A stretch of DNA of 64,000 bases from Neoechinorhynchus agilis (taxonomy: Eukaryota > Acanthocephala), in the NCBI GenBank assembly GCA_051530055.1, contig CM121342.1:15748001-15812000 (forward strand). Reading direction: 5' to 3'. The notes under the pieces were generated by a model, which worked only from the letters and a program-made list of their open reading frames with translations, searched no databases and was not told where the DNA came from. Of this stretch, positions 43,397 through 57,100 are shown one piece after another; within the stretch, counting starts at the first letter, position 1; each line of letters starts with the position of its first letter. The translations under genes were made by a program, and so were the position numbers.

Positions 43397-44089
43397 TTAC
43401 GACGAATTCATGCTCTTCTCTCTGGACTCGGTCCAAGCTTTGGCAATAGTTCTTTTCATCTCATCATCCCCTTCCTCGTACATTTTCTTCATCATTTTCA
43501 TGAGACCTTCCTGTGGATCCTGTTTTTCATCAACTGGATCAAATTTGGGCTTACGGCGTTCACTCGATTGTTTATCGGCCTCTGTAAGATATTCCCATTT
43601 TTTACTTTCACTCTTCGCCATACTAATCTGAACCACGTCTCCTTTGAGAACTTTAACGTTACTATCATCGCATTTAATCCTATGCAGTAGATTACGGATT
43701 TCAAGAACGTGATTGGCACCAGATAAACGTTCGATGACCAATTTGAATCCTCGCTCATTAAAATCACATTTGACCTGATCGGTTCCCGCCAGTGAACTAA
43801 CTCCTGTTATACCCGACGTTACCAGTAGTCGAATTCGATCATTCGTCTGATCCCATCCGTAGACCTTGATGATTTTATTGAAACAAGTATTGGAAGTCGA
43901 TGATGAAGTTGTGGACCGTTTAGAACACGCTGATTGTGTCGATTGTTTTAAAAATCCGATTTGACTTTCTACTTGAAGAATAAGTGATGACATCAGTTGT
44001 TTGACCGAACAGCGAGATGCCCGAGTGCTTAGAGCATTCAATTCCGCCAGATCCGCTTCAAGAGAAGAAAGCTGATCGCTCGGAGACAT
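43397..44089 (-). CDS. CACYBP: calcyclin-binding protein / SIP
   Basis: Homologue of CacyBP/SIP, the adaptor that links Siah-1 and Skp1 in beta-catenin ubiquitination and binds S100 proteins. A single exon of 230 residues (228 in human). It has a helical N-terminal part, a CS domain starting IIKVYGWDQTNDRIRLLVTS, then ERGFKLVIERLSGANHVLEI, WEYLTEADKQ, and the SGS-type tail DPQEGLMKMMKKMYEEGDDE with KRTIAKAWTESREK. The ATG at 44089 is chosen over the longer frame, which would start at a non-ATG codon. It converges with TAPT1; 142 bp separate the stops. Confidence 0.93.
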   Translation of the reverse strand: MSPSDQLSSLEADLAELNALSTRASRCSVKQLMSSLILQVESQIGFLKQSTQSACSKRSTTSSSTSNTCFNKIIKVYGWDQTNDRIRLLVTSGITGVSSLAGTDQVKCDFNERGFKLVIERLSGANHVLEIRNLLHRIKCDDSNVKVLKGDVVQISMAKSESKKWEYLTEADKQSSERRKPKFDPVDEKQDPQEGLMKMMKKMYEEGDDEMKRTIAKAWTESREKSMNSS

Positions 44090-45178
44090 TAAAGCAGCGC
44101 GAATTAACAACGCGAGAGGGATGGTCGTACGCGTACTTTATCGCTATTCTTTCGGAAATTACAATGACGCCATCCGTGAGGTGATCTATGCAACGTAATC
44201 ACGTCCCATCGTTAAAAATCTATGACGAACGATTCATTGAGACCAGGATGCTAACTTCGCTAATATTTCAATTTTTTTAAATAATGGTAATTAAAACGTA
44301 TTTTGTATCGATGTGTTTTGTACTCCGGAAAGGCGGGACTCATCAGTGAGTTTCCTCCGCTCTTCAACGAGGTATTAAGTGTGATTTTAACGCTTCCCCT
44401 CCTGACCGATGAAATGGGCAGACTTCAAAAAAATAAAACGTTATGGAATTGAGATATTTCGGACGAGGAAACCTCGTTCGGAACTTTTTTTAAGCAATTT
44501 ACTACGTGAACCCCGAAAGATTTTCTATCGATATTTGTTCCTTTTGGTAGTTTTCGTCAATGCCGACGTTATCTACATTTGCCTTTCTTTGGTACTTCCC
44601 ATATTTAAATTGACCGATTTCCGATATTTCGTCAATGCCGACGTTATCAACGTTTGCCTTTCTTTGGTAATTTCATCTGAAAAAATAATGAAAGGCTTTG
44701 ATAATGTCGGAAGCTAAGAAAGTATCCTTTTAACCCGTCGAAGACAATAATCCAACGATTTAATGTTTCGTCGTTTTAAACGGGGCAATGCTGCCAGCGT
44801 GATGGCGGCAGTCGAGGAAGGACAAAAGCTGGAATTCGGCGGGAGGTGGTGAGTGTGTTAATTGTCGCGAGATGAAGATTGATTGAATACATTTTTTCGA
44901 GTTAAAAAAATTTCCTAACGTTGTTTATAAATATTTTGGAATCGTCGATTCATTTTCGAAATTCACGCAGAAATTCTGCTAGATAAACTTTGAATTGTCT
45001 TAACCTCAGAATGCTCAGATATTGGAAAAAGCGTGAAATCTACGTCGACGTTATCTAAAAGCTTTTTAGCTCCTTTTCCAACGCTCTAATGACGCCCTGA
45101 AAAGTGAAATTTATCGCTTTTCTATCTTTTTATCTCATGTGATTGGCGCTTCTTGTTTTCCTTAATCTGCAAACGTAC
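44090..45178. other. gap with a Penelope RT scrap and a short direct repeat
   Basis: AGGCGGGACTCATCAGTGAG (from 44331) is the same RT-coding motif as in the Penelope-derived segments, here in plus orientation. At 44540-44670 a block of about 40 bp (TCGTCAATGCCGACGTTATC) is repeated after a 30-bp spacer, giving a frame with VNADVIYICLSLV and VNADVINVCLSLV. No gene is called. Confidence 0.45.
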
Positions 45179-48100
45179 TTTCAATGTCGTCAAACACACG
45201 ATTTAATGCCGTTTAACAAAATATAAAACATTTGAGATTTTTTAGGCTGTTCATTTTTTAATTAGCTCATTCACGGCAGTTTCGTTTGCATTGAATGAAC
45301 AATCCATTCTCCGTTCAAAAATGCTCTAAATTCGTTTTAATGATTCAATGCCAAAAATGTAAATACCGAGTTTCTGTCTACAAATGTACATCGTTAAATC
45401 AGTTTAGTAATAGTCTTTTTAAGTCCCACAATCTTCTTTCCTCAGTTGCACTTCATTTTTTGTACCGTTGAACAAATGTTACCAAGTCTAATGGGTTAAA
45501 GTATTGTTTATTTCTAAAATGTAACCACTAACAAAACTACCAACCAAACCCCAAAACCAAACCAACCCCTCCTTTCAATGTCTCAAACACACATCAAGCG
45601 TTAACAAAATATAAAACATTTGAGTTTTTTAGGCTGTTCATTTTTTAATTAGCTCATTCACGCAGTTTCGTTTGCATTGAATGAACAATCCATTCTCCCT
45701 CAAAAATGCTCTAAATTCGTTTTAATGATTCAATGCCAAAAATGTAAATACCGAGTTTCTGTCTACAAATGTACATCGTTAAATCAGTTTAGTAATAGTC
45801 TTTTTAAGTCCCACAATCTTCTTTCCTCAGTTGCACTTCATTTTTTGTACCGTTGAACAAATGTTTTACCAAGTCTAATGGGTTAAAGTATTGTTTTATT
45901 TTCTAAAATGTAACCACTAACAAAACTTGATTTTCGTTGCGTGATGGGATTCCGATTAAATTGCCCCGCTTTGTATAATGAAATCCAGGAATCCAACCCG
46001 GCTTTCCGTCCTTTCAATGTCGTCAAACACACGATTCAATGCCGTTTAACAAAATATAAAACATTTGAGGGTTTTTTAGGCTGTTCATTTTTTAATTAGC
46101 TCATTCACGGCAGTTTCGTTTGCATTGAATGAACAATCCATTCTCCGCTCAAAAATGCTCTAAATTCGTTTTAATGATTCAATGTCAAAAATGTAAATAA
46201 TGAGTTTCTGTCTAAATCAGTTTAGTAATATTCTTTTTAAGTCCCACAATCTTCTTTCCTCAGTTGCACTTCATTTTTTGTACCGTTGAACAAATGTTGG
46301 ACCAAGTCTAATGGGTTAAAGTATTGTTTTATTTCTAAAATGTAACCACTAACAAAACTGGATTTTCGTTGCGTGATGGGATTCCGATTAAATTGCCCCG
46401 TTTTGTAAAATGAAATCCAGGAACCCAACCCGGCTTCCCGTCCTTTCAATGTCGTCAAACACACGATTCAATGCCGTTTAACAAAATATAAAACATTTGA
46501 GGTTTTTTTAGGCTGTTCATTTTTTAATTAGCTCATTCACGACAGTTTCGTTTTCATTTTGAACGAACAATCCATTCTCCGCTCAAAAATGCTCTAAATT
46601 CGTTTTATTGATTCAATGTCAAAAATGTAAATAGTGAGTTTCTGTCTAAATCAGTTTAGTAATATTCTTTTTAAGTCCCACAATCTTCTTTCCTCAGTTG
46701 CACTTCATTTTTTGTACCGTTGAACTAATGTTCAACCAAGTCTAATGGGTTTAAGTATTGTTTTATTTTCTAAAATGTAACCACTAACAAAACTGGATTT
46801 TCTTTGCGTGATGGAATTCCGATTAAATTGCCCCGTTTTGTGTAATGAAATCCAGGAACCCAACCCTGCTTCCCGTCCTTTCAATGTCGTCAAACACACG
46901 ATTCAATGCCGTTTAACAAAATATAAAACATTTGAGGGTTTTTTAGGCTGTTCATTTTTTAATTAGCTCATTCACGGCAGTTTCGTTTGCATTGAATGAA
47001 CAATCCATTCTCCGCTCAAAAATGCTCTAAATTCGTTTTAGATATTCAATGCCAAAAATGTATATACTGAGTTTCTGTCTAAATCAGTTTAGTAATATTC
47101 TTTTTAAGTCCCACAATCTTCTTTCCTCAGTTGCACTTCATTTTTTGTGCCTTGTACAAATGTTGGACCAAGTCTAATTGGTAAAAGTATTGTTTTATTT
47201 TCTAAAATGTAACCACTAACAAAACTGGATTTTCGTTGCGCCATAGGATTCCGATTAAATTGCCCCGTTTTGTGTAATGAAATCCAGGAATCCAACCCGG
47301 CTTCCCGTCCTTTCAATGTCGTCAAACACACGATTCAATGCCGTTTAACAAAATATAAAACATTTGAGGTTTTTTTAGGCTGTTCATTTTTTAATTAGCT
47401 CATTCACGGCAGTTTCGTTTGCATTGAATGAACAATCCATTCTCCGTTCAAAAATGCTCTAAATTCGTTTTAGTGATTCAATGTCAAAAATGTAAATACT
47501 GAGTTTCTGTCTACAAATGAACATCGTTAAATCAGTTTGGTAATATTCTTTTTAAGTCCCACAATCTTCTTCCCTCAGTTGCACTTCATTTTTTGTGCCT
47601 TGAACAAATGTTGGACCAAGTCTAATTGGTAAAAGTATTGTTTTATTTTCTAAAATGTAACCACTAACAAAACTGGATTTTCGTTGCGCCATAGGATTCC
47701 GATTAAATTGCCCCGTTTTGTGTAATGAAATCCAGGAACCCAACCCGGCTTCCCGTCCTTTCAATGTCGTCAAACACACGATTCAATGCCGTTTAACAAA
47801 ATATAAAACATTTGAGGGTTTTTTAGGCTGTTCATTTTTTAATTAGCTCATTCACGGCAGTTTCGTTTGCATTGAATGAACAATCCATTCTCCGTTCAAA
47901 AATGCTCAAATTCGTTTTAAGATTCAATGCCAAAAATGTAAATACGAGTTTCTGTCTACAAATGACATCGTTAAATCAGTTTAGTAATATTCTTTTTAAG
48001 TCCCACAATCTTCTTTCCTCAGTTGCACTTCATTTTTTGTGCCTTGAACAAATGTTGGACCAAGTCTAATTGGTTAAAGTATTGTTTTATTTTCTAAAAT

Positions 48101-51100
48101 GTAACCACTAACAAAACTGGATTTTCGTTGCGCCATAGGATTCCGATTAAATTGCCCCGTTTTGTGTAATGAAATCCAGGAACCCAACCCTGCTTCCCGT
48201 CCTTTCAATGTCGTCAAACACACATTCAATGCCGTTTAACAAAATATAAAACATTTGAGGGTTTTTTAGGCTGTTCATTTTTTAATTAGCTCATTCACGG
48301 CAGTTTCGTTTGCATTGAATGAACAATCCATTCTCCGTTCAAAAATGCTCTAAATTCGTTTTAGTGATTCAATGTCAAAAATGTAAATACTGAGTTTCTG
48401 TCTACAAATGAACATCGTTAAATCAGTTTGGTAATATTCTTTTTAAGTCCCACAATCTTCTTCCCTCAGTTGCACTTCATTTTTTGTGCCTTGAACAAAT
48501 GTTGGACCAAGTCTAATTGGTAAAAGTATTGTTTTATTTTCTAAAATGTAACCACTAACAAAACTGGATTTTCGTTGCGCCATAGGATTCCGATTAAATT
48601 GCCCCGTTTTGTGAGATGAAATCCAGGAATCCAACCCGGCTTCCCGTCCTTTCAATGTCGTCAAACACACGATTCAATGCCGTTTAACAAAATATAAAAC
48701 ATTTGAGATTTTTTTAGGCTGTTCATTTTTTAATTAGCTCATTCACGACAGTTTCGTTTGCATTGAATGAACAATCCATTCTCCGCTCAAAAATGCTCTA
48801 AATTCGTTTTAGATATTCAATGCCAAAAATGTATATACTGAGTTTCTGTCTAAATCAGTTTAGTAATATTCTTTTTAAGTCCCACAATCTTCTTTCCTCA
48901 GTTGCACTTCATTTTTTGTGCCTTGTACAAATGTTGGACCAAGTCTAATTGGTAAAAGTATTGTTTTATTTTCTAAAATGTAACCACTAACAAAACTGGA
49001 TTTTCGTTGCGTGATGGGATTCCGATTAAATTGCCCCGTTTTGTATAATGAAATCCAGGAACCCAACCCTGCTTCCCGTCCTTTCAATGTCGTCAAACAC
49101 ACGATTCAATGCCGTTTAACAAAATATAAAACATTTGAGGGTTTTTTAGGCTGTTCATTTTTTAATTAGCTCATTCACGGCAGTTTCGTTTGCATTGAAT
49201 GAACAATCCATTCTCCGTTCAAAAATGCTCTAAATTCGTTTTAGTGATTCAATGTCAAAAATGTAAATACTGAGTTTCTGTCTACAAATGAACATCGTTA
49301 AATCAGTTTGGTAATATTCTTTTTAAGTCCCACAATCTTCTTCCCTCAGTTGCACTTCATTTTTTGTGCCTTGAACAAATGTTGGACCAAGTCTAATTGG
49401 TAAAAGTATTGTTTTATTTTCTAAAATGTAACCACTAACAAAACTGGATTTTCGTTGCGCCATAGGATTCCGATTAAATTGCCCCGTTTTGTGAGATGAA
49501 ATCCAGGAATCCAACCCGGCTTCCCGTCCTTTCAATGTCGTCAAACACACGATTCAATGCCGTTTAACAAAATATAAAACATTTGAGGTTTTTTTAGGCT
49601 GTTCATTTTTTAATTAGCTCATTCACGGCAGTTTCGTTTGCATTGAATGAACAATCCATTCTCCGCTCAAAAATGCTCTAAATTCGTTTTAGATATTCAA
49701 TGCCAAAAATGTATGTACTGAGTTTCTGTCTAAATCAGTTTAGTAATATTCTTTTTAAGTCCCACAATCTTCTTTCCTCAGTTGCACTTCATTTTTTGTG
49801 CCTTGTACAAATGTTGGACCAAGTCTAATTGGTTAAAGTATTGTTTTATTTTCAAAATGTAACCACTAACAAACTGATTTTCGTTGCGTGATGGGATTCC
49901 GATTAAATTGCCCCGTTTTGTATAATGAAATCCAGGAACCCAACCCTGCTTCCCGTCCTTTCAATGTCGTCAAACACACGATTCAATGCCGTTTAACAAA
50001 ATATAAAACATTTGAGGGTTTTTTAGGCTGTTCATTTTTTAATTAGCTCATTCACGGCAGTTTCGTTTGCATTGAATGAACAATCCATTCTCCGTTCAAA
50101 AATGCTCTAAATTCGTTTTAGTGATTCAATGTCAAAAATGTAAATACTGAGTTTCTGTCTACAAATGAACATCGTTAAATCAGTTTGGTAATATTCTTTT
50201 TAAGTCCCACAATCTTCTTCCCTCAGTTGCACTTCATTTTTTGTGCCTTGAACAAATGTTGGACCAAGTCTAATTGGTAAAAGTATTGTTTTATTTTCTA
50301 AAATGTAACCACTAACAAAACTGGATTTTCGTTGCGCCATAGGATTCCGATTAAATTGCCCCGTTTTGTGTAATGAAATCCAGGAATCCAACCCGGCTTC
50401 CCGTCCTTTCAATGTCGTCAAACACACGATTCAATGCCGTTTAACAAAATATAAAACATTTGAGATTTTTTTAGGCTGTTCATTTTTTAATTAGCTCATT
50501 CACGACAGTTTCGTTTGCATTGAATGAACAATCCATTCTCCGCTCAAAAATGCTCTTAATTCGTTTTAGATATTCAATGCCAAAAATGTATGTACTGAGT
50601 TTCTGTCTAAATCAGTTTAGTAATATTCCTTTTGAGTCCCACAATCTTCTTTCCTCAGTTGCACTTCATTTTTTGTGCCTTGTACAAATGTTGGACCAAG
50701 TCTAATTGGTTAAAGTATTGTTTTATTTTCTAAAATGTAACCACTAACAAAACTGGATTTTCGTTGCGTGATGGGATTCCGATTAAATTGCCCCGTTTTG
50801 TGTAATGAAATCCAGGAACCCAACCCTGCTTCCCGTCCTTTCAATGTCGTCAAACACACGATTCAATGCCGTTTAACAAAATATAAAACATTTGAGGGTT
50901 TTTTAGGCTGTTCATTTTTTAATTAGCTCATTCACGGCAGTTTCGTTTGCATTGAATGAACAATCCATTCTCCGTTCAAAAATGCTCTAAATTCGTTTTA
51001 GTGATTCAATGTCAAAAATGTAAATACTGAGTTTCTGTCTACAAATGAACATCGTTAAATCAGTTTGGTAATATTCTTTTTAAGTCCCACAATCTTCTTC

Positions 51101-54100
51101 CCTCAGTTGCACTTCATTTTTTGTGCCTTGAACAAATGTTGGACCAAGTCTAATTGGTAAAAGTATTGTTTTATTTTCTAAAATGTAACCACTAACAAAA
51201 CTGGATTTTCGTTGCGCCATAGGATTCCGATTAAATTGCCCCGTTTTGTGAGATGAAATCCAGGAATCCAACCCGGCTTCCCGTCCTTTCAATGTCGTCA
51301 AACACACGATTCAATGCCGTTTAACAAAATATAAAACATTTGAGATTTTTTTAGGCTGTTCATTTTTTAATTAGCTCATTCACGACAGTTTCGTTTGCAT
51401 TGAATGAACAATCCATTCTCCGCTCAAAAATGCTCTTAATTCGTTTTAGATATTCAATGCCAAAAATGTATGTACTGAGTTTCTGTCTAAATCAGTTTAG
51501 TAATATTCTTTTTAAGTCCCACAATCTTCTTTCCTCAGTTGCACTTCATTTTTTGTGCCTTGTACAAATGTTGGACCAAGTCTAATTGGTAAAAGTATTG
51601 TTTTATTTTCTAAAATGTAACCACTAACAAAACTGGATTTTCGTTGCGTCATGGGATTCCGATTAAATTGCCCCGTTTTGTATAATGAAATCCAGGAACC
51701 CAACCCTGCTTCCCGTCCTTTCAATGTCGTCAAACACACGATTCAATGCCGTTTAACAAAATATAAAACATTTGAGGGTTTTTTAGGCTGTTCATTTTTT
51801 AATTAGCTCATTCACGGCAGTTTCGTTTGCATTGAATGAACAATCCATTCTCCGTTCAAAAATGCTCTAAATTCGTTTTAGTGATTCAATGTCAAAAATG
51901 TAAATACTGAGTTTCTGTCTACAAATGAACATCGTTAAATCAGTTTGGTAATATTCTTTTTAAGTCCCACAATCTTCTTCCCTCAGTTGCACTTCATTTT
52001 TTGTGCCTTGAACAAATGTTGGACCAAGTCTAATTGGTAAAAGTATTGTTTTATTTTCTAAAATGTAACCACTAACAAAACTGGATTTTCGTTGCGCCAT
52101 AGGATTCCGATTAAATTGCCCCGTTTTGTGTAATGAAATCCAGGAACTCAACCCGGATTCCCGTCCTTTCAATGTCGTCAAACACACGATTCAATGCCGT
52201 TTAACAAAATATAAAACATTTGAGGGTTTTTTAGGCTGTTCATTTTTTAATTAGCTCATTCACGGCAGTTTCGTTTGCATTGAATGAACAATCCATTCTC
52301 CGCTCAAAAATGCTCTAAATTCGTTTTAATGATTCAATGCCAAAAATGTAAATACTGAGTTTCTGTCTACAAATGACATCGTTAAATCAGTTTAGTGATA
52401 TTCCTTTTGAGTCCCACAATCTTCTTTCCTCAGTTGCACTTCATTTCTTGTGCCTTGAACAAATGTTGGACCAAGTCTAATTGGTAAAAGTATTGTTTTA
52501 TTTTCTAAAATGTAACCACTAACAAAACTGGATTTTCGTTGCGTCATGGGATTCCGATTAAATTGCCCCGTTTTGTGTAATGAAATCCAGGAACCCAACC
52601 CTGCTTCCCGTCCTTTCAATGTCGTCAAACACACGATTCAATGCCGTTTAACAAAATATAAAACATTTGAGGGTTTTTTAGGCTGTTCATTTTTTAATTA
52701 GCTCATTCACGGCAGTTTCGTTTGCATTGAATGAACAATCCATTCTCCGTTCAAAAATGCTCTAAATTCGTTTTAGTGATTCAATGTCAAAAATGTAAAT
52801 ACTGAGTTTCTGTCTACAAATGAACATCGTTAAATCAGTTTGGTAATATTCTTTTAAGTCCCACCTTCTTCCTCAGTTGCACTTCATTTTTTGTGCCTTG
52901 AACAAATGTTGGACCAAGTCTAATAGGTTAAAGTATTGTTTTATTTTCTAAATGTAACCACTAACAAAACTGGTTTTCGTTGCATGGATTCTTAAATTGC
53001 CCCGTTTTGTAATGAAATCCAGGAACTCAACCCGGATTCCCGTCCTTTCAATGTCGTCAAAAACACGATTCAATGCCGTTTAACAAAATATAAAACATTT
53101 GAGGGTTTTTTAGGCTGTTCATTTTTTAATTAGCTCATTCACGGCAGTTTCGTTTGCATTGAATGAACAATCCATTCTCCGCTCAAAAATGCTCTAAATT
53201 CGTTTTAATGATTCAATGCCAAAAATGTAAATACTGAGTTTCTGTCTACAAATGTACATCGTTAAATCAGTTTAGTGATATCTTTGAGTCCCACAATCTT
53301 CTTCTCAGTTGCACTTCATTTCTTGTGCCTTGTACAAATGTTGGACCAAGTCTAATTGGTAAAAGTATTGTTTTATTTTCTAAAATGTAACCACTAACAA
53401 AACTGGATTTTCGTTGCGCCATAGGATTCCGATTAAATTGCCCCGTTTTGTATAATGAAATCCAGGAACCCAACCCTGCTTCCCGTCCTTTCAATGTCGT
53501 CAAACACACGATTCAATGCCGTTTAACAAAATATAAAACATTTGAGGGTTTTTTAGGCTGTTCATTTTTTAATTAGCTCATTCACGGCAGTTTCGTTTGC
53601 ATTGAATGAACAACCATTCTCCGTTCAAAAATGCTCTAAATTCGTTTTAGTGATTCAACAAAAATGTAAATACTGAGTTTCTGTCTACAAATGAACATCG
53701 TTAAATCAGTTTGGTAATATTCTTTTTAAGTCCCACAATCTTCTTCCCTCAGTTGCACTTCATTTTTTGTGCCTTGAACAAATGTTGGACCAAGTCTAAT
53801 TGGTAAAAGTATTGTTTTATTTTCTAAAATGTAACCACTAACAAAACTGGATTTTCGTTGCGCCATAGGATTCCGATTAAATTGCCCCGTTTTGTGTAAT
53901 GAAATCCAGGAATCCAACCCGGCTTCCCGTCCTTTCAATGTCGTCAAACACACGATTCAATGCCGTTTAACAAAATATAAAACATTTGAGGTTTTTTAGG
54001 CTGTTCATTTTTTAATTAGCTCATTCACGACAGTTTCGTTTGCATTGAATGAACAATCCATTCTCCGCTCAAAAATGCTCTAAATTCGTTTTAGATATTC

Positions 54101-57100
54101 AATGCCAAAAATGTATATACTGAGTTTCTGTCTAAATCAGTTTAGTAATATTCTTTTTAAGTCCCACAATCTTCTTTCCTCAGTTGCACTTCATTTTTTG
54201 TGCCTTGAACAAATGTTGGACCAAGTCTAATTGGTAAAAGTATTGTTTTATTTTCTAAAATGTAACCACTAACAAAACTGGATTTTCGTTGCGTCATGGG
54301 ATTCCGATTAAATTGCCCCGTTTTGTGTAATGAAATCCAGGAACCCAACCCTGCTTCCCGTCCTTTCAATGTCGTCAAACACACGATTCAATGCCGTTTA
54401 ACAAAATATAAAACATTTGAGGGTTTTTTAGGCTGTTCATTTTTTAATTAGCTCATTCACGGCAGTTTCGTTTGCATTGAATGAACAATCCATTCTCCGT
54501 TCAAAAATGCTCTAAATTCGTTTTAGTGATTCAATGTCAAAAATGTAAATACTGAGTTTCTGTCTACAAATGAACATCGTTAAATCAGTTTGGTAATATT
54601 CTTTTTAAGTCCCACAATCTTCTTCCCTCAGTTGCACTTCATTTTTTGTGCCTTGAACAAATGTTGGACCAAGTCTAATTGGTAAAAGTATTGTTTTATT
54701 TTCTAAAATGTAACCACTAACAAAACTGGATTTTCGTTGCGCCATAGGATTCCGATTAAATTGCCCCGTTTTGTGTAATGAAATCCAGGAACCCAACCCG
54801 GCTTCCCGTCCTTTCAATGTCGTCAAACACACGATTCAATGCCGTTTAACAAAATATAAAACATTTGAGGGTTTTTTAGGCTGTTCATTTTTTAATTAGC
54901 TCATTCACGGCAGTTTCGTTTGCATTGAATGAACAATCCATTCTCCGTTCAAAAATGCTCTAAATTCGTTTTAGTGATTCAATGTCAAAAATGTAAATAC
55001 TGAGTTTCTGTCTACAAATGAACATCGTTAAATCAGTTTGGTAATATTCTTTTTAAGTCCCACAATCTTCTTCCCTCAGTTGCACTTCATTTTTTGTGCC
55101 TTGAACAAATGTTGGACCAAGTCTAATTGGTTAAAGTATTGTTTTATTTTCTAAAATGTAACCACTAACAAAACTGGATTTTCGTTGCGCCATAGGATTC
55201 CGATTAAATTGCCCCGTTTTGTGTAATGAAATCCAGGAACCCAACCCGGCTTCCCGTCCTTTCAATGTCGTCAAACACACGATTCAATGCCGTTTAACAA
55301 AATATAAAACATTTGAGGGTTTTTTAGGCTGTTCATTTTTTAATTAGCTCATTCACGGCAGTTTCGTTTGCATTGAATGAACAATCCATTCTCCGCTCAA
55401 AAATGCTCTAAATTCGTTTTAATGATTCAATGCCAAAAATGTAAATACTGAGTTTCTGTCTACAAATGTACATCGTTAAATCAGTTTAGTAATATTCTTT
55501 TTAAGTCCCACAATCTTCTTTCCTCAGTTGCACTTCATTTTTTGTGCCTTGAACAAATGTTGGACCAAGTCTAATTGGTTAAAGTATTGTTTTATTTTCT
55601 AAAATGTAACCACTAACAAAACTGGATTTTCGTTGCGTCATGGGATTCCGATTAAATTGCCCCGTTTTGTGTAATGAAATCCAGGAACCCAACCCTGCTT
55701 CCCGTCCTTTCAATGTCGTCAAACACACGATTCAATGCCGTTTAACAAAATATAAAACATTTGAGGGTTTTTTAGGCTGTTCATTTTTTAATTAGCTCAT
55801 TCACGGCAGTTTCGTTTGCATTGAATGAACAATCCATTCTCCGTTCAAAAATGCTCTAAATTCGTTTTAGTGATTCAATGTCAAAAATGTAAATACTGAG
55901 TTTCTGTCTACAAATGAACATCGTTAAATCAGTTTGGTAATATTCTTTTTAAGTCCCACAATCTTCTTCCCTCAGTTGCACTTCATTTTTTGTGCCTTGA
56001 ACAAATGTTGGACCAAGTCTAATTGGTAAAAGTATTGTTTTATTTTCTAAAATGTAACCACTAACAAAACTGGATTTTCGTTGCGCCATAGGATTCCGAT
56101 TAAATTGCCCCGTTTTGTGTAATGAAATCCAGGAATCCAACCCGGCTTCCCGTCCTTTCAATGTCGTCAAACACACGATTCAATGCCGTTTAACAAAATA
56201 TAAAACATTTGAGGGTTTTTAGGCTGTTCATTTTTTAATTAGCTCATTCACGGCAGTTTCGTTTGCATTGAATGAACAATCCATTCTGCCCTAAAAAATG
56301 CTCTAAATTCGTTTTAGTGATTCAATGCCAAAAATGTAAATACTGAGTTTCTGTCTACAAATGTACATCGTTAAATCAGTTTAGTGATATTCCTTTTGAA
56401 GTCCCACAATCTTCTTTCCTCAGTTGCACTTCATTTCTTGTGCCTTGTACAAATGTTGGACCAAGTCTAATTGGTAAAAGTATTGTTTTATTTTCTAAAA
56501 TGTAACCACTAACAAAACTGGATTTTCGTTGCGCCATAGGATTCCGATTAAATTGCCCCGTTTTGTATAATGAAATCCAGGAACCCAACCCTGCTTCCCG
56601 TCCTTTCAATGTCGTCAAACACACGATTCAATGCCGTTTAACAAAATATAAAACATTTGAGGGTTTTTTAGGCTGTTCATTTTTTAATTAGCTCATTCAC
56701 GGCAGTTTCGTTTGCATTGAATGAACAATCCATTCTCCGTTCAAAAATGCTCTAAATTCGTTTTAGTGATTCAATGTCAAAAATGTAAATACTGAGTTTC
56801 TGTCTACAAATGAACATCGTTAAATCAGTTTGGTAATATTCTTTTTAAGTCCCACAATCTTCTTCCCTCAGTTTCACTTCATTTTTTGTGCCTTGAACAA
56901 ATGTTGGACCAAGTCTAATTGGTAAAAGTATTGTTTTATTTTCTAAAATGTAACCACCAACAAAACTGAATTTTCGTTGCGCCATAGGATTCCGATTAAA
57001 TTGCCCCGTTTTGTGTAATGAAATCCAGGAACTCAACCCGGATTCCCGTCCTTCCAATGTCGTCAAAAACACGATTCAATGCCGTTTAACAAAATATAAA

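Noticed and set aside
46380-46450. A CENP-B-box-like motif in the monomer (TTCGTTGCGTGATGGG).
   Set aside because: Several fixed positions of the box (central A, CGGG) do not match in any monomer type.
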